Source: Cytophagaceae bacterium (GTDB lineage Bacteria > Bacteroidota > Bacteroidia > Flavobacteriales > Flavobacteriaceae). Taken from it: DNA of 64,000 nt. Position 1 is the stretch's first letter. Every line of letters begins with the position of its first letter. Made by a program: the position numbers and the translations under genes. Below, in pieces: positions 35,742 through 46,006 of the stretch. The notes below the pieces were generated by a model, which saw only the letters and a list, made by a program, of their open reading frames with translations, made no database searches and was not told where the DNA came from. Where the stretch lies: positions 29,854 through 93,853 of the forward strand of contig PAUP01000046.1 in assembly GCA_002712765.1 (NCBI GenBank), read 5' to 3'.

Positions 35742-37844
35742 ATGAATCCCACATTTCTTCAAACTCCCATCGATTATCTCAAAGGCGTTGGTCCTAATAG
35801 AGCCGATATTTTGAGATCAGAGCTACAGATACATACCTACCAAGACCTCATTCATCTGTTCCCAAATCGTTATATCGACCGTACCCGCTATTATAAGACT
35901 AATGAATTGGCCCCTACCAACGCCGAAGTACAAATTATTGGGAAAGTTACTCAACTCAAAATGATCGAAGGAAAAGGGCGAAGACTAGTGGCGACCTTTA
36001 AAGATGATTATGGCAGTATAGAATTGGTATGGTTTAGAGGTCACAAATGGATACGGGAAAAAATAAAATTACAAACACCCTATGTCATTTTTGGGAAGAC
36101 CAATTGCTATAACAATAGCTTTTCTATGCCACATCCCGAAATGGAGCTACTTAGTGAGCATGAACGCGGCCTGCGCTCTATGATGCAACCCATTTATCCA
36201 TCTACCGAAAAATTGAGCAATAAGGGCATTACCAATAAAGTCATTCACGGTCTTATCCAAACGTTATTTAAAGAAGCTGCACCGCATCTGTTTGAAAGTT
36301 TGGCAGCCCCCATTTGTGAACGCCTCAAATTAATGCCAAGAAAAGAAGCCCTACTCAATGTTCATTTTCCACAATCGCAAGAGGCGTTGGCCAAGGCTCA
36401 ATATCGCTTAAAATTTGAAGAGCTATTCTATATACAGCTTCAACTCTTACAAAAAAACCTAGCACATAAAACTAAAATTAAAGGATATCCTTTTGATAAG
36501 GTAGGCCCTTTATTTACGACTTTCTACAAGGATCATTTACCCTTTGAATTAACTGCGGCGCAAAAGCGTGTATTAAAGGAAATACGAAAGGATTTGGGTA
36601 CACATGCGCAAATGAACCGCTTGTTGCAGGGAGATGTGGGTTCTGGAAAGACCATAGTAGCGCTAATGTCAATGTTAATAGCACTTGACAATGGTTTTCA
36701 AGCCTGTTTGATGGCGCCAACTGCTATTTTGTCAGTCCAGCACTACGAAGGTTTAGTTGAATTATGTAAACCCTTGAATACCAGTATCTATTTGCTTCAA
36801 GGTTCAACAAAAGCTTCAGAGAGAAAGATTATCCACCAAAAGTTAGAAAATGGTGAAATTGATATCCTTATCGGGACGCATGCGCTGTTAGAAGACAAGG
36901 TAAAATTTAAAAATTTAGGCCTAGTTATTATTGATGAGCAACATCGATTTGGTGTTAAACAGCGCGGTAAACTATGGCTAAAAAACACCTATCCCCCACA
37001 CGTTTTGGTCATGACCGCTACCCCTATACCAAGAACGTTGGCCATGACCGTTTATGGTGATTTGGACGTGAGTGTTATTGATGAGTTACCCCCCGGAAGA
37101 AAAGCGATAAAGACGGTACATCGCTATGATTCCAATCGCTTAAAAGTCTTTGCGTTTATCAAAGATGAAATAGCGAAGGGACGACAAGTTTATATTGTTT
37201 ATCCGCTCATTCAGGAATCTGAAGCGATGGATTATAAAGACCTCATGGATGGTTACGAAAGTATTTCTCGATCTTTTCCCAAACCCGACTATCAAATATC
37301 TATTGTTCACGGTCAAATGAAACCTGACGACAAAGCGTATGAAATGCAACGATTTGTCGAGGGACAGACGCAAATTATGGTAGCTACAACGGTAATCGAA
37401 GTGGGTGTTAATGTACCCAATGCTTCTGTAATGATCATCGAAAGTGCCGAGCGTTTTGGTTTGAGTCAGCTTCATCAGCTGCGAGGTCGTGTAGGAAGAG
37501 GTGCAGAGCAGAGCTATTGTATACTAATGACTGGATTTAAACTCTCAAATGATAGCAAGATACGCCTAGAGACAATGACAAGTACTAACGATGGTTTTGA
37601 ATTAGCAGAGGTCGACTTAAAACTACGAGGTCCAGGGGATATTATGGGAACACAACAAAGTGGTGTGCTCCACTTAAAAATAGCAGATATTATAAAGGAT
37701 GGTACTATATTAAAAATAGCCAGAAGTGAAGCCTATCAACTTCTCAAAGAAGATCCGCTATTACAAAAAGAAGAACATAGAATTATTCGCTTTGTGTATG
37801 CCCAACTAAGCAAATACAAAAATATTTGGAATTACATCAGTTAA
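35742..37844 (+). CDS. recG: ATP-dependent DNA helicase RecG
   Basis: Branch-migration helicase that remodels stalled forks, 700 residues from the ATG at 35742 (an in-frame ATG at 35712 would add a ten-residue hydrophobic leader not expected in RecG). The N-terminal wedge/OB domain (about 1-240) begins TPIDYLKGVGPNRADIL. The SF2 core has GDVGSGKT (Walker A), IDEQHRFGVKQ, MTATPIPRT, and the late motif LRGRVGRG with the TRG region after it. It converges on a lipoprotein gene and the coding ends overlap by 4 bp. Confidence 0.96.
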   Translation: MNPTFLQTPIDYLKGVGPNRADILRSELQIHTYQDLIHLFPNRYIDRTRYYKTNELAPTNAEVQIIGKVTQLKMIEGKGRRLVATFKDDYGSIELVWFRGHKWIREKIKLQTPYVIFGKTNCYNNSFSMPHPEMELLSEHERGLRSMMQPIYPSTEKLSNKGITNKVIHGLIQTLFKEAAPHLFESLAAPICERLKLMPRKEALLNVHFPQSQEALAKAQYRLKFEELFYIQLQLLQKNLAHKTKIKGYPFDKVGPLFTTFYKDHLPFELTAAQKRVLKEIRKDLGTHAQMNRLLQGDVGSGKTIVALMSMLIALDNGFQACLMAPTAILSVQHYEGLVELCKPLNTSIYLLQGSTKASERKIIHQKLENGEIDILIGTHALLEDKVKFKNLGLVIIDEQHRFGVKQRGKLWLKNTYPPHVLVMTATPIPRTLAMTVYGDLDVSVIDELPPGRKAIKTVHRYDSNRLKVFAFIKDEIAKGRQVYIVYPLIQESEAMDYKDLMDGYESISRSFPKPDYQISIVHGQMKPDDKAYEMQRFVEGQTQIMVATTVIEVGVNVPNASVMIIESAERFGLSQLHQLRGRVGRGAEQSYCILMTGFKLSNDSKIRLETMTSTNDGFELAEVDLKLRGPGDIMGTQQSGVLHLKIADIIKDGTILKIARSEAYQLLKEDPLLQKEEHRIIRFVYAQLSKYKNIWNYIS

Positions 37845-38959
37845 TACAGCACCACTCTAGTTATGGGGAACTCGGTTTGTAGTACATTTTGAAGTACACC
37901 TTCACGATCAATCTGCACAAGTCCAAACTCATCGGGCCGATCATCACTAAAACTCAACAGATAATTTGCGATCCAACTACCAGAATCTCTATCGAAGACA
38001 AAATCGGTATTCTCTATACGTGAGCCGTTGGTTTGCTCTTCCATATAAGCAGTTAGCGCCGCTCCTAGATCTACTGTAGTAATTGTATTTGTATTTAAAT
38101 CATACAGCAAAGGACCTTCGTTAAAAAAAGAAGGTTGCAGATAAAAGTAATTCCCAACCAGCAATCGATTTTCAATCTCATATACGCGTCCAGACTCTGG
38201 GTTAAAAGCGGTAGTTTGTTCCTCCAATAAAACTGAAGTAGACAAGGAAAATCGCTTATAGGTTTGATCTCCAGCAAAGAAATAATAATCATCATTGTCA
38301 CCAAAAATAACCGCTGTAATACCCGTATCTAAGAAAGTGTTCTCAGTATTAATTTGTCCCTGATCAACATTGATTACATACAATTGAGTGGTATTAGTCG
38401 ATAGGTTTTTTAAAGTGACAATAATGCTGTTTTCATAAAGATATATCTGAGACACGCCCTCAAATGTGCCAAAATTGATATTGGACTGTACATTGTTTTG
38501 CGCATTGATAATACGTAGTTGTAATTGATCCAAAGCATCTAATTTTCTATACAAAAGAGCAATATGTAGCTCATCATTAACCACGGCTTCTCTGCGTTCA
38601 CTTTCACCAGGAGTGGTATAATCCAAAAACTGTTCGGTAGCGCTATTAACCACATCGCGCATCCAAACATTTTGAATTCGGTAGAGACCAAAAACACCAC
38701 GTTGGCGATGTATAAATTCGTATTGAACTGGGTAATTCTCTTCTAGGGTCAAGTTTCTAAAACTCCCTTGCTCCTGCCCGCTGCGATATTGGTATTCGAG
38801 CAAGGCCTCTGCCGTAAAAGAGAGCCCCCTTACAGACGGCATTTCATTGGCCTGTGTATTGGCATCATCATCAGAAGATGAACAACCTACAAGAGCAGTT
38901 GTTGCAAGAAAAAGCCATACCAACTTAGGTAGTAATAGATTTTGTGATTGAAATTTCAT
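37841..38959 (-). CDS. lipoprotein of unknown function
   Basis: A 372-residue predicted lipoprotein; lipobox ALVGCSSSDDD, the typical Flavobacteriaceae form with a downstream acidic stretch. The body is beta-rich with repeated short strands (IYLYENSIIVTLKN, ENRLLVGNYFYLQPSFF), suggesting a propeller or sandwich, but no family is recognisable. It is preceded on the same strand by the TlpA-like thioredoxin gene (gap about 67 bp), so they may share a transcript. The C-terminus overlaps recG by 4 bp in convergent orientation. Confidence 0.7.
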   Translation of the reverse strand: MKFQSQNLLLPKLVWLFLATTALVGCSSSDDDANTQANEMPSVRGLSFTAEALLEYQYRSGQEQGSFRNLTLEENYPVQYEFIHRQRGVFGLYRIQNVWMRDVVNSATEQFLDYTTPGESERREAVVNDELHIALLYRKLDALDQLQLRIINAQNNVQSNINFGTFEGVSQIYLYENSIIVTLKNLSTNTTQLYVINVDQGQINTENTFLDTGITAVIFGDNDDYYFFAGDQTYKRFSLSTSVLLEEQTTAFNPESGRVYEIENRLLVGNYFYLQPSFFNEGPLLYDLNTNTITTVDLGAALTAYMEEQTNGSRIENTDFVFDRDSGSWIANYLLSFSDDRPDEFGLVQIDREGVLQNVLQTEFPITRVVLY

Positions 38960-39026
38960 AGCACTATAAATATACCAAATCCTTTATTGCCAAAATATAC
39001 TATCACTACTTTAACTCAAGTATTTA

Positions 39027-40250
39027 TTATTCATTGGCCAATTTTTTAACAAAACGATCAAACTCTTGCGTAAAATCGGTGTATACTTGGGCGGTCGCTT
39101 TACCGTTAAAACCTGTATGAATACGACGTATTTCTGCGTTTTTATCTATAAAAATAGTGGTTGGGTATGACAGTATATGATTGAGCATTGGTAGTTTTTG
39201 TTGGGCCAACTTTTTATCATCTGTTCCGTACTGCGCTAGTAAAATCGGATAAGGTACATCTAGGCGACTTACCATACGATCAATACTCTTAAAAGCCTGC
39301 TCTGGCGTTGGGGCGTATTCGAAGGCAAGTCCTACTATAGCGAGATCAAGATCTGGATTGGCCTTGAGATATTGGGTATAAAATTTTGTTTCTTCCAGAC
39401 AATTAGGACACCAGCTACCTAGAATCTGGACAAGTACTACTTTATTTTCAAACTCAGGATCATCCAGCGTGACCATTTTTCCTGAACTATTGGGAAAAGA
39501 AAAAGATATATGATCATAACCTTCCTTGAGATAGGTCAATGTTGTGGCATCAGGCAATTCATAACTCGGATTACGCTTGGCGCGAAATACTTCTTTCCAG
39601 TGATTGCCGCTATAGAAAATGCCCTCTAGTGTACTATCTGTTGCTTGACCCTTAAAGAGAAAAGCATGAGCCCCATCAAATGTAGAAAGGGCAAACTGGT
39701 TTCCTTCAACCATACCTTCTAAATACCGATAGTCACCCGTGGTGGTTCTAAACGTACCGTTTACGACATTGCCCTTTTGTGTAAAAACACCTTTGGCAAT
39801 ATATCGATCTTCAGGGTTATTGGGACTAAATACCGTCTCCCAATTACCGCTTAAATCAATGGAAGCATCATCTCGAGAAGAAGTAGCTGCAAACCGCTCA
39901 GAAATTCCGTATTCCATTACAAAGCGAACTTTCCGGTCTAAACTAGGCTTTATAAATTCTCCTTTAATCACCCTACCATCAGGATTAATTACCCCTTCAA
40001 AGTAACCTTCAAATACTGGTGTTTGTATCCGTATTCGATTATCTGAGATAGTAACATCATCAACCATAATACGCTCTTGAGCATTTTTAATGGTCAATGT
40101 ACCATCGTCGTGTACCTCAAATATAAAAGGAAGTATTTGCGCATCTTGCACACTAAGGCGAGCCTGCCAGCTGCCTGATTTTAATTGTGCAGGAGCCTTT
40201 TGGCACGAAAGTGCAACAAGAAGTAGTAAAAAAGCAAGTAATTTATACAT
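39027..40250 (-). CDS. TlpA/ResA-like thioredoxin lipoprotein
   Basis: A 407-residue envelope protein. The lipobox is LVALSC (MYKLLAFLLLLVALSC). The first about 230 residues form a beta-rich domain of unknown family (SGSWQARLSVQDAQILPF and later GNWETVFSPNN). The C-terminal about 150 residues are a thioredoxin fold of the AhpC/TSA-TlpA group with the redox pair in GSWCPNCLEE. It would reduce periplasmic disulfides or cytochrome c apoproteins. The pairing of a DUF-like lipoprotein domain with TlpA is common in Bacteroidota. Confidence 0.85.
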   Translation of the reverse strand: MYKLLAFLLLLVALSCQKAPAQLKSGSWQARLSVQDAQILPFIFEVHDDGTLTIKNAQERIMVDDVTISDNRIRIQTPVFEGYFEGVINPDGRVIKGEFIKPSLDRKVRFVMEYGISERFAATSSRDDASIDLSGNWETVFSPNNPEDRYIAKGVFTQKGNVVNGTFRTTTGDYRYLEGMVEGNQFALSTFDGAHAFLFKGQATDSTLEGIFYSGNHWKEVFRAKRNPSYELPDATTLTYLKEGYDHISFSFPNSSGKMVTLDDPEFENKVVLVQILGSWCPNCLEETKFYTQYLKANPDLDLAIVGLAFEYAPTPEQAFKSIDRMVSRLDVPYPILLAQYGTDDKKLAQQKLPMLNHILSYPTTIFIDKNAEIRRIHTGFNGKATAQVYTDFTQEFDRFVKKLANE

Positions 40251-40315
40251 GGGTTCGATTAAAAACTATTCTGTCTGAAAATAGGAATTTTCATTACAGA
40301 AAGCAGGGTAAATGT

Positions 40316-40323
40316 TATATTTG
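40316..40323 (+). promoter_or_regulatory. -7 box of pheT
   Basis: TATATTTG matches TAnnTTTG exactly, 19 bp before the pheT ATG, so the leader is short. No clear TTG at -33. Confidence 0.5.
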
Positions 40324-40342
40324 TGGCTTCTAAAAAGGACAG

Positions 40343-42769
40343 ATGAAGATTTCTTATAACTGGCTTAAACAGTTTATCAATATTGATTGGAGTGCCGAGA
40401 AAACCGGCGAACTACTTACCGACCTCGGTCTTGAGGTTGAGGGTATATCAAGTTATCAGAGCATACAAGGTGGTTTAGAAGGTGTGGTTGTAGGCCACGT
40501 TTTGAGCTGCGAAAAACACACTAATGCAGACAAACTTAAGGTGACCACCGTTGATATTGGTCAAGAATCTCCCGTTCAGATTGTTTGTGGTGCGCCTAAT
40601 GTTGCCGCGGGTCAAAAAGTTCCTGTAGCTACTATTGGCACTACCCTATACACCCCAGAAGGTGAAGCGTGGAAAATAAAAAAAGGAAAAATTCGCGGTG
40701 AAGAGTCTCACGGTATGATATGCGCCGAAGATGAGCTAGGCCTTGGCAAAAGCCACGACGGCATCATGATCTTGGATCAAGATCTAACTCCAGGCACCCT
40801 GGCAAGTGATGTATTTGAGATTGAGAATGATCAGGTTTTTGAGATAGGATTAACCCCTAATCGTTCGGATGCGATGAGTCATTGGGGTACTGCCCGTGAC
40901 CTTAAAGCGGGACTACTACAACAAGATATAAATGCGGCACTTATTACGCCTTCGACCTCTGCCTTTAATGTAGAGAACCGATTGCACAAGGTGACTGTAG
41001 AAGTTTTAGACCAAGAAAAGGCACCGCGTTATGCCGGACTTACCATAAGTGGGTTAAAGGTAAGCGACTCCCCTAATTGGTTGCAACACCGTCTCAAAGC
41101 AATTGGCTTGGCACCTATCAATAATGTGGTAGATATTACCAATTATGTATTGCACGAACTAGGTCAGCCTTTACACGCCTTTGATTTGTCAAAAATATCT
41201 GGCAATCGTATTGAAGTAAAAACCGTGACTACAGGGACCAAATTTACAACCCTCGACGGTGTAGAGCGAAGTTTACATCAAGATGATTTGATGATTTGTG
41301 ACGCCGAAAAGCCCATGTGTATTGCTGGTGTTTTTGGGGGTATAGACAGTGGGGTTACCCAGCAAACACATTCAATCTTCTTAGAGAGTGCTTATTTTGA
41401 ACCCGTAAGCATTCGTAAAACGGCCAAGAGACATGGGCTAAACACCGATGCCTCTTTTAGATTTGAACGCGGTATAGATCCCAATATCACAGATTATGCC
41501 TTGATGAGAGCTGCTTTACTTATTCAAGAGGTAGCAGGAGGAGAAATCACGAGTGATTTGGTTGATATTTACCCAAAGAAGATTGAAGACAAACAAGTGT
41601 TCTTAAATTTTGAAAACACGGCTCAACTCATTGGAGAAGAACTACCACGCGAAACGATTAAATCAATTCTCTCTTCACTTGATATTAAAATAAATAATGT
41701 GACAGAAAGTGGTTTGGGTATGACCATTCCCGCCTATCGTAACGATGTCACCAGAGAAGCAGATGTCATCGAAGAAGTACTGCGTGTTTACGGTTACAAC
41801 AATATAACCATAGGAACCAAATTAAACGCAACCATTTCAAATACCAAAAAGTTTGAAGATTATAAAATTCAAGATGTGGTGGCAAATCAATTGGTTGGTC
41901 AAGGCTTTTATGAAATCATGGCCAATAGTTTGACCACCCCTTCTTATGCCGATCTTTCCGAACGCATTCATACCGATCACCACGTAACTATACTCAACCC
42001 ATTAGGGCAAGAGCTTAGTGTGATGCGACAGTCTTTGGTCTTTTCTGGTTTGGAAGCGATTTCGTACAATAAGAACAGAAGACGAGCCAATCTCAAATTT
42101 TTTGAATTTGGAAAGACCTATCATCAATACCAAAGCGGTCGTGAAGAGCACAAACACCTTTCTTTATTTGTGACTGGCAGCAAGACATCGGCTACCTGGA
42201 CAACACAAGATCAAGCCACCGATTTTTTCTACCTCAAAGGAGTGATACAGGCGGTATTTGATAGATTGGGTATCACGCGATTACGCACGGCTACCTTAAA
42301 AGATGACATTTATGCCGAAGGTACTGCACTCCAACTTGGAAAAATGCCACTAGTGAGCTTTGGCAAGCTTAAAACGTCAGTCTTAAAAGCCTTTGATTTG
42401 GACCAAGAGGTTTTTTATGCCGACTTTGATTGGGGTAATATTTTAGAAGTTGCAGCACGCAATAAAATTACCTTTACTCCTATTCCAAAATACCCTGAGG
42501 TGAGACGCGATTTATCCTTACTCCTAGACACTGATATCAGTTTTGATCAAATACAGGCTTTAGCCAAACAGACCGAAAAACAGTTATTAAAGGATGTCAA
42601 CCTCTTCGATGTATATCAAGGATCCAATTTACCCGAAGATAAAAAGAGTTATGCGTTGAGTTTTGTATTACAAGACGAGAACAAAACCCTGACCGACAAA
42701 CAAATTGACAAAGTGATGCATAAGTTGCAACAACGCTTTGAGAAAGAGCTCGGGGCAAGTCTGCGTTAA
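40343..42769 (+). CDS. pheT: phenylalanyl-tRNA synthetase beta subunit
   Basis: Beta chain of the (alpha-beta)2 PheRS, 808 residues, full length. Domains in order: the N-terminal tRNA-binding OB domain (about 40-150, VVGHVLSCEKHTNADKLKVT), B3/B4 editing domain (about 215-390), B5 DNA-binding-like domain (about 400-475), the synthetase-like core, and the C-terminal FDX-ACB anticodon domain (KYPEVRRDLSLLLD onward). pheS is not adjacent, so alpha and beta are encoded apart. It has its own -7 box and ends 18 bp before the convergent DUF5686 gene. Confidence 0.97.
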   Translation: MKISYNWLKQFINIDWSAEKTGELLTDLGLEVEGISSYQSIQGGLEGVVVGHVLSCEKHTNADKLKVTTVDIGQESPVQIVCGAPNVAAGQKVPVATIGTTLYTPEGEAWKIKKGKIRGEESHGMICAEDELGLGKSHDGIMILDQDLTPGTLASDVFEIENDQVFEIGLTPNRSDAMSHWGTARDLKAGLLQQDINAALITPSTSAFNVENRLHKVTVEVLDQEKAPRYAGLTISGLKVSDSPNWLQHRLKAIGLAPINNVVDITNYVLHELGQPLHAFDLSKISGNRIEVKTVTTGTKFTTLDGVERSLHQDDLMICDAEKPMCIAGVFGGIDSGVTQQTHSIFLESAYFEPVSIRKTAKRHGLNTDASFRFERGIDPNITDYALMRAALLIQEVAGGEITSDLVDIYPKKIEDKQVFLNFENTAQLIGEELPRETIKSILSSLDIKINNVTESGLGMTIPAYRNDVTREADVIEEVLRVYGYNNITIGTKLNATISNTKKFEDYKIQDVVANQLVGQGFYEIMANSLTTPSYADLSERIHTDHHVTILNPLGQELSVMRQSLVFSGLEAISYNKNRRRANLKFFEFGKTYHQYQSGREEHKHLSLFVTGSKTSATWTTQDQATDFFYLKGVIQAVFDRLGITRLRTATLKDDIYAEGTALQLGKMPLVSFGKLKTSVLKAFDLDQEVFYADFDWGNILEVAARNKITFTPIPKYPEVRRDLSLLLDTDISFDQIQALAKQTEKQLLKDVNLFDVYQGSNLPEDKKSYALSFVLQDENKTLTDKQIDKVMHKLQQRFEKELGASLR

Positions 42770-42787
42770 CAAAAATGGGCTTTTGAT

Positions 42788-45271
42788 TTAATCCAGAAGC
42801 CCTAAAAATTGCAGTCCAAATACAATAGCTCCGTCTGGCTTTCCTAGACCAGTAGATCGCACATAATCAATACGAAGCAAGCGGTATTTACCCCATCCCA
42901 AATTGTCCAGACCTACAGACCATTCGGTATAGGGCTTTTGATTGGGTAAGGCGATAAGGTGCGCCCCTGCGACCAAATTAAAATTAAGTCTATTTAGACC
43001 AGGTATTTTACCCAGTATCCATCCTTTAAAATTATGCTCGGCATGGGCCTCTATGTAGTCTGTATTGGTGCTGCGTGCATAATAGGGTAATAATTGAAAA
43101 CTATTAAGGGTGTAGCCCGAATTCACTCTAGTTTGATTGCCATTAAAGTGTTTGTAATCTATAAAACTCAAATCGGAGACATCACCCAAAAACGTCCCTG
43201 CTTTTGCATTATATCTAAAACGCCCTTTGTTCCCTATATTGAAGCCTTGTTGAATACGCATTTCTAATTGATCAAAATTAAATCCGCTATTTGATGCTGC
43301 AAAACCCTTTTCATATCGCACAAAAAGTGTAGGATATTTGTCGCTAGATATATTAAACTTACCCATAGGATAATTATAATACTTCTGATCAAAGTTAAAC
43401 TGTGCCGTCATTCCCAACTTGTAAATCTGATGATCGGGTATAACCGCTGTAGTGTCATCAAATCGATCTAAAGGATTATTACTAGTATACTGTATCTCTT
43501 TTTTGGGGTAAAAAGTTTGATCGGTGGTATTAAAAACGGGGGATCGATCTTCATAACTAGTGTTAGCATATACTCTAAAGCCATTCCACACCTCTTGACT
43601 GTAATTTATTTGCGCAAAGTTGACCTCATAAAATTTGGCGTAATTGCGCTCAAAAAACAAGGTCGTAATCGTGTTTAATCGATTACTTATAGCACTGGGA
43701 TTGAACTGCCTTAATTCACTTCCTGCACGCACACTCAAAAAGGCGCGATTGGTTCGGTTAAAACGTCGTGAAAACCCAACTACCCCTCGTAATTTTTCTT
43801 CAGAAAAGCCATAGTTTGCTTTCGCGAAAGCAGAAAAAGTCTTGGTATAATCCTCATCACTCCAACTAAAATAATTGAGCCCCACATTGGCATTCCAACC
43901 CTGAACTGTGTTAAAACCGATTTCTGATAAAGGCCCGTCATAGCCCGCAGACCAGCGTTTGTAAGTATTGGTGTACTGATAGCCCGAAATAGGGTCGAGA
44001 ATTCCTAATTTATTGCCTCGGGCATCAATAGAATCGAGGTATTTTTTTGACTTGCGTATCACTTGAAGACTGTCCTTTTTGATATAGTCTTCCAATTCTA
44101 GATTGGTCAAAGGTACAGGGCGTTGCGCCTCCCAAAAAACGCTATCTTTTTTGTTGGCCTCTGGTGCAAAAGCCAGCACCTCATTGGTAAATGATCTTTT
44201 TTCAAATTGAGGCTCAAAATCGTAATCACTATAGGCAGCGGTAAAACGGCCGTCACCATTAAAGCCAAGAAACCCAAAACTAAAATCGATCACCTGTGAC
44301 AGCTTCACCCATTGATTAAACTGAGTATCATAGGTGAAGTTTTGTTTAAAGCGCAAATCTTTTACCACAGGAACTTGAATGGCTTCCCCATCAGTCTCTA
44401 AGTTGACACCATAGAGTTGCCAATCATCTTCTACGATATAAATGACTCCTTTAAAGACCCGATCTTTAGGACGCTTAGGAGACACTTGAATTTTATTGAT
44501 CAGCTTCCCTTCTTCGTAGAAGGTGCCTTCTAAGGTGTAATTGTAATACGAAAAGGCGTTAGAAGCAATAGGTGAGACCATCTGGGCATTGAGGTCGATG
44601 GTGTTCTCATAAAATGAAAAGTTGGCGTCTATGGCCGTATTAAAACTAAAGCCATTGTCGTTGCCACTCACCTTACTCGCCAAGATTTTCTCTTTAAAAT
44701 TATCTGGTCGCTGGTAGGCGATCTCCGAAATGGTTTCACTCAAATAAATAATGCCTGTACGGGTAGAATCCAGACCACCACCCAGATCTCCTACCTCCTG
44801 CCCCAATATTTTTTCTGGGGCCTCCAATACTTTCCAAAGACCACGCGAATAAAAATTGGCGGTATATTCTCCCAAGCGTTCTAGATTGTTTTTTCGGGCG
44901 TCGATGGTCGCTCTTATAACGCGATTGGCTGGGTTGACACCAGCTTCTACAATGACTTCATCTAAGGAAGTTGTAGCCGGTTCCATTTTCACGTCAAGAC
45001 TCAAAGGAATGCTGCTCTTTTCGAGGGGTATCTTTTGAGTTGTGTATCCTAAAAACTGAAATACCAAGGTTTCATTTTGAACCTTGGACATGTCCAAATC
45101 TAGCAGGTATTGCCCATCGGCATTGGTTGTAGTGCCTTGATAGCCGCCTTCTAGATAAACATTTACAAAGGGAAGTGGATTGTTGTTATTATCTGTCACC
45201 ACACCTTCGATCTGAGCCTGCGTCGTAAGTGAACTAATAAATAAAAATAGAGTGAGTATCGTTTTACCCAT
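42788..45271 (-). CDS. DUF5686 outer-membrane protein with CarboxypepD_reg-like N-terminus
   Basis: An 827-residue exported outer-membrane protein; the start at 45271 gives the signal peptide MGKTILTLFLFISSLTTQAQ, while the frame opens upstream at 45319 with an implausible leader. Residues about 20-105 are a CarboxypepD_reg-like beta-sandwich (VEGVVTDNNNNPLPFVNVY and GTTTNADGQYLLDL) seen at the front of TonB-linked proteins. The rest matches the DUF5686 type: paired Tyr/Phe-rich strands likely forming a beta-barrel. There is no TonB plug domain. A palindrome copy at 43818 gives SAFAKANYG. Function unknown, probably envelope assembly or transport. Confidence 0.85.
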   Translation of the reverse strand: MGKTILTLFLFISSLTTQAQIEGVVTDNNNNPLPFVNVYLEGGYQGTTTNADGQYLLDLDMSKVQNETLVFQFLGYTTQKIPLEKSSIPLSLDVKMEPATTSLDEVIVEAGVNPANRVIRATIDARKNNLERLGEYTANFYSRGLWKVLEAPEKILGQEVGDLGGGLDSTRTGIIYLSETISEIAYQRPDNFKEKILASKVSGNDNGFSFNTAIDANFSFYENTIDLNAQMVSPIASNAFSYYNYTLEGTFYEEGKLINKIQVSPKRPKDRVFKGVIYIVEDDWQLYGVNLETDGEAIQVPVVKDLRFKQNFTYDTQFNQWVKLSQVIDFSFGFLGFNGDGRFTAAYSDYDFEPQFEKRSFTNEVLAFAPEANKKDSVFWEAQRPVPLTNLELEDYIKKDSLQVIRKSKKYLDSIDARGNKLGILDPISGYQYTNTYKRWSAGYDGPLSEIGFNTVQGWNANVGLNYFSWSDEDYTKTFSAFAKANYGFSEEKLRGVVGFSRRFNRTNRAFLSVRAGSELRQFNPSAISNRLNTITTLFFERNYAKFYEVNFAQINYSQEVWNGFRVYANTSYEDRSPVFNTTDQTFYPKKEIQYTSNNPLDRFDDTTAVIPDHQIYKLGMTAQFNFDQKYYNYPMGKFNISSDKYPTLFVRYEKGFAASNSGFNFDQLEMRIQQGFNIGNKGRFRYNAKAGTFLGDVSDLSFIDYKHFNGNQTRVNSGYTLNSFQLLPYYARSTNTDYIEAHAEHNFKGWILGKIPGLNRLNFNLVAGAHLIALPNQKPYTEWSVGLDNLGWGKYRLLRIDYVRSTGLGKPDGAIVFGLQFLGLLD
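43818..43831. repeat. palindrome GCTTTCGCGAAAGC, in DUF5686 gene
   Basis: Perfect copy, read as AFAKA. Confidence 0.95.
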
Positions 45272-45368
45272 AATATATGTTTGATTGATTGAAGGGTAAA
45301 AAAACAATTTCTCAAGCAATCCAATTCTTAAGAAAATGTTAGTTGTGATAATTTAAGAACTCAAAAGA

Positions 45369-45830
45369 TCAACTATTAAAACTCTTTTTGATACGACTTA
45401 GATTGCGCTTATTGTCTCGATCTTTAATGGTCTCGCGTTTGTCATAGGTCTTTTTTCCTTTACATAAGGCTATTTCTAATTTTGCCAGACCACGGTCATT
45501 GGTAAATAATCGCAAAGGTATAATGGTGAGCCCTGCTTTATTGACTTCTCGTTGCCACTTTTTCAATTCTCTTTTGTTGAGTAGTAATTTACGTTCACTT
45601 TTGGGGTTGTGATTATAGTAGGTGGCGTGAGAATACATTTGTATGGTCATATTGATCACAAATAATTCCATCTGGTCATTAAACTCACAAAAGCTTTCGG
45701 CTATAGAGGCTTTTCCTTCTCTAATCGCTTTTATCTCTGTCCCAACCAATTGTATACCTGCCGTCAATTTATCGAGTATTTCGTACTCGAAACGGGCTTT
45801 TTTATTGAGGATGTTTACCTTGTTACTCAT
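45369..45830 (-). CDS. smpB: SsrA-binding protein SmpB
   Basis: Small basic protein that binds tmRNA for rescue of stalled ribosomes, 153 residues from the ATG at 45830 (an upstream in-frame ATG at 45857 adds nine residues not expected). Landmarks: NKKARFEYEILDKLTAGIQL, the GTEIKAIREGKASIAESF strand pair, KRELKKWQREV, and the basic C-terminal tail DKRETIKDRDNKRNLSR that enters the decoding centre. Length fits the family. The tmRNA gene itself is not in the window. Confidence 0.96.
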   Translation of the reverse strand: MSNKVNILNKKARFEYEILDKLTAGIQLVGTEIKAIREGKASIAESFCEFNDQMELFVINMTIQMYSHATYYNHNPKSERKLLLNKRELKKWQREVNKAGLTIIPLRLFTNDRGLAKLEIALCKGKKTYDKRETIKDRDNKRNLSRIKKSFNS

Positions 45831-46006
45831 GTTACACAAAAGTACATAAATTGACAACGATAGCTTTTCTAATTCTCAATTTTGGGGTGCGATTCACGAT
45901 TTTTAAAGAGAAAATATTTTAGAGCCTTGATCAATGGATGTTTAATTTGGGACAATTGTTTAGTTTCGCATATGGTTTACGACCAAAACGTCAAACATAC
46001 CTCATA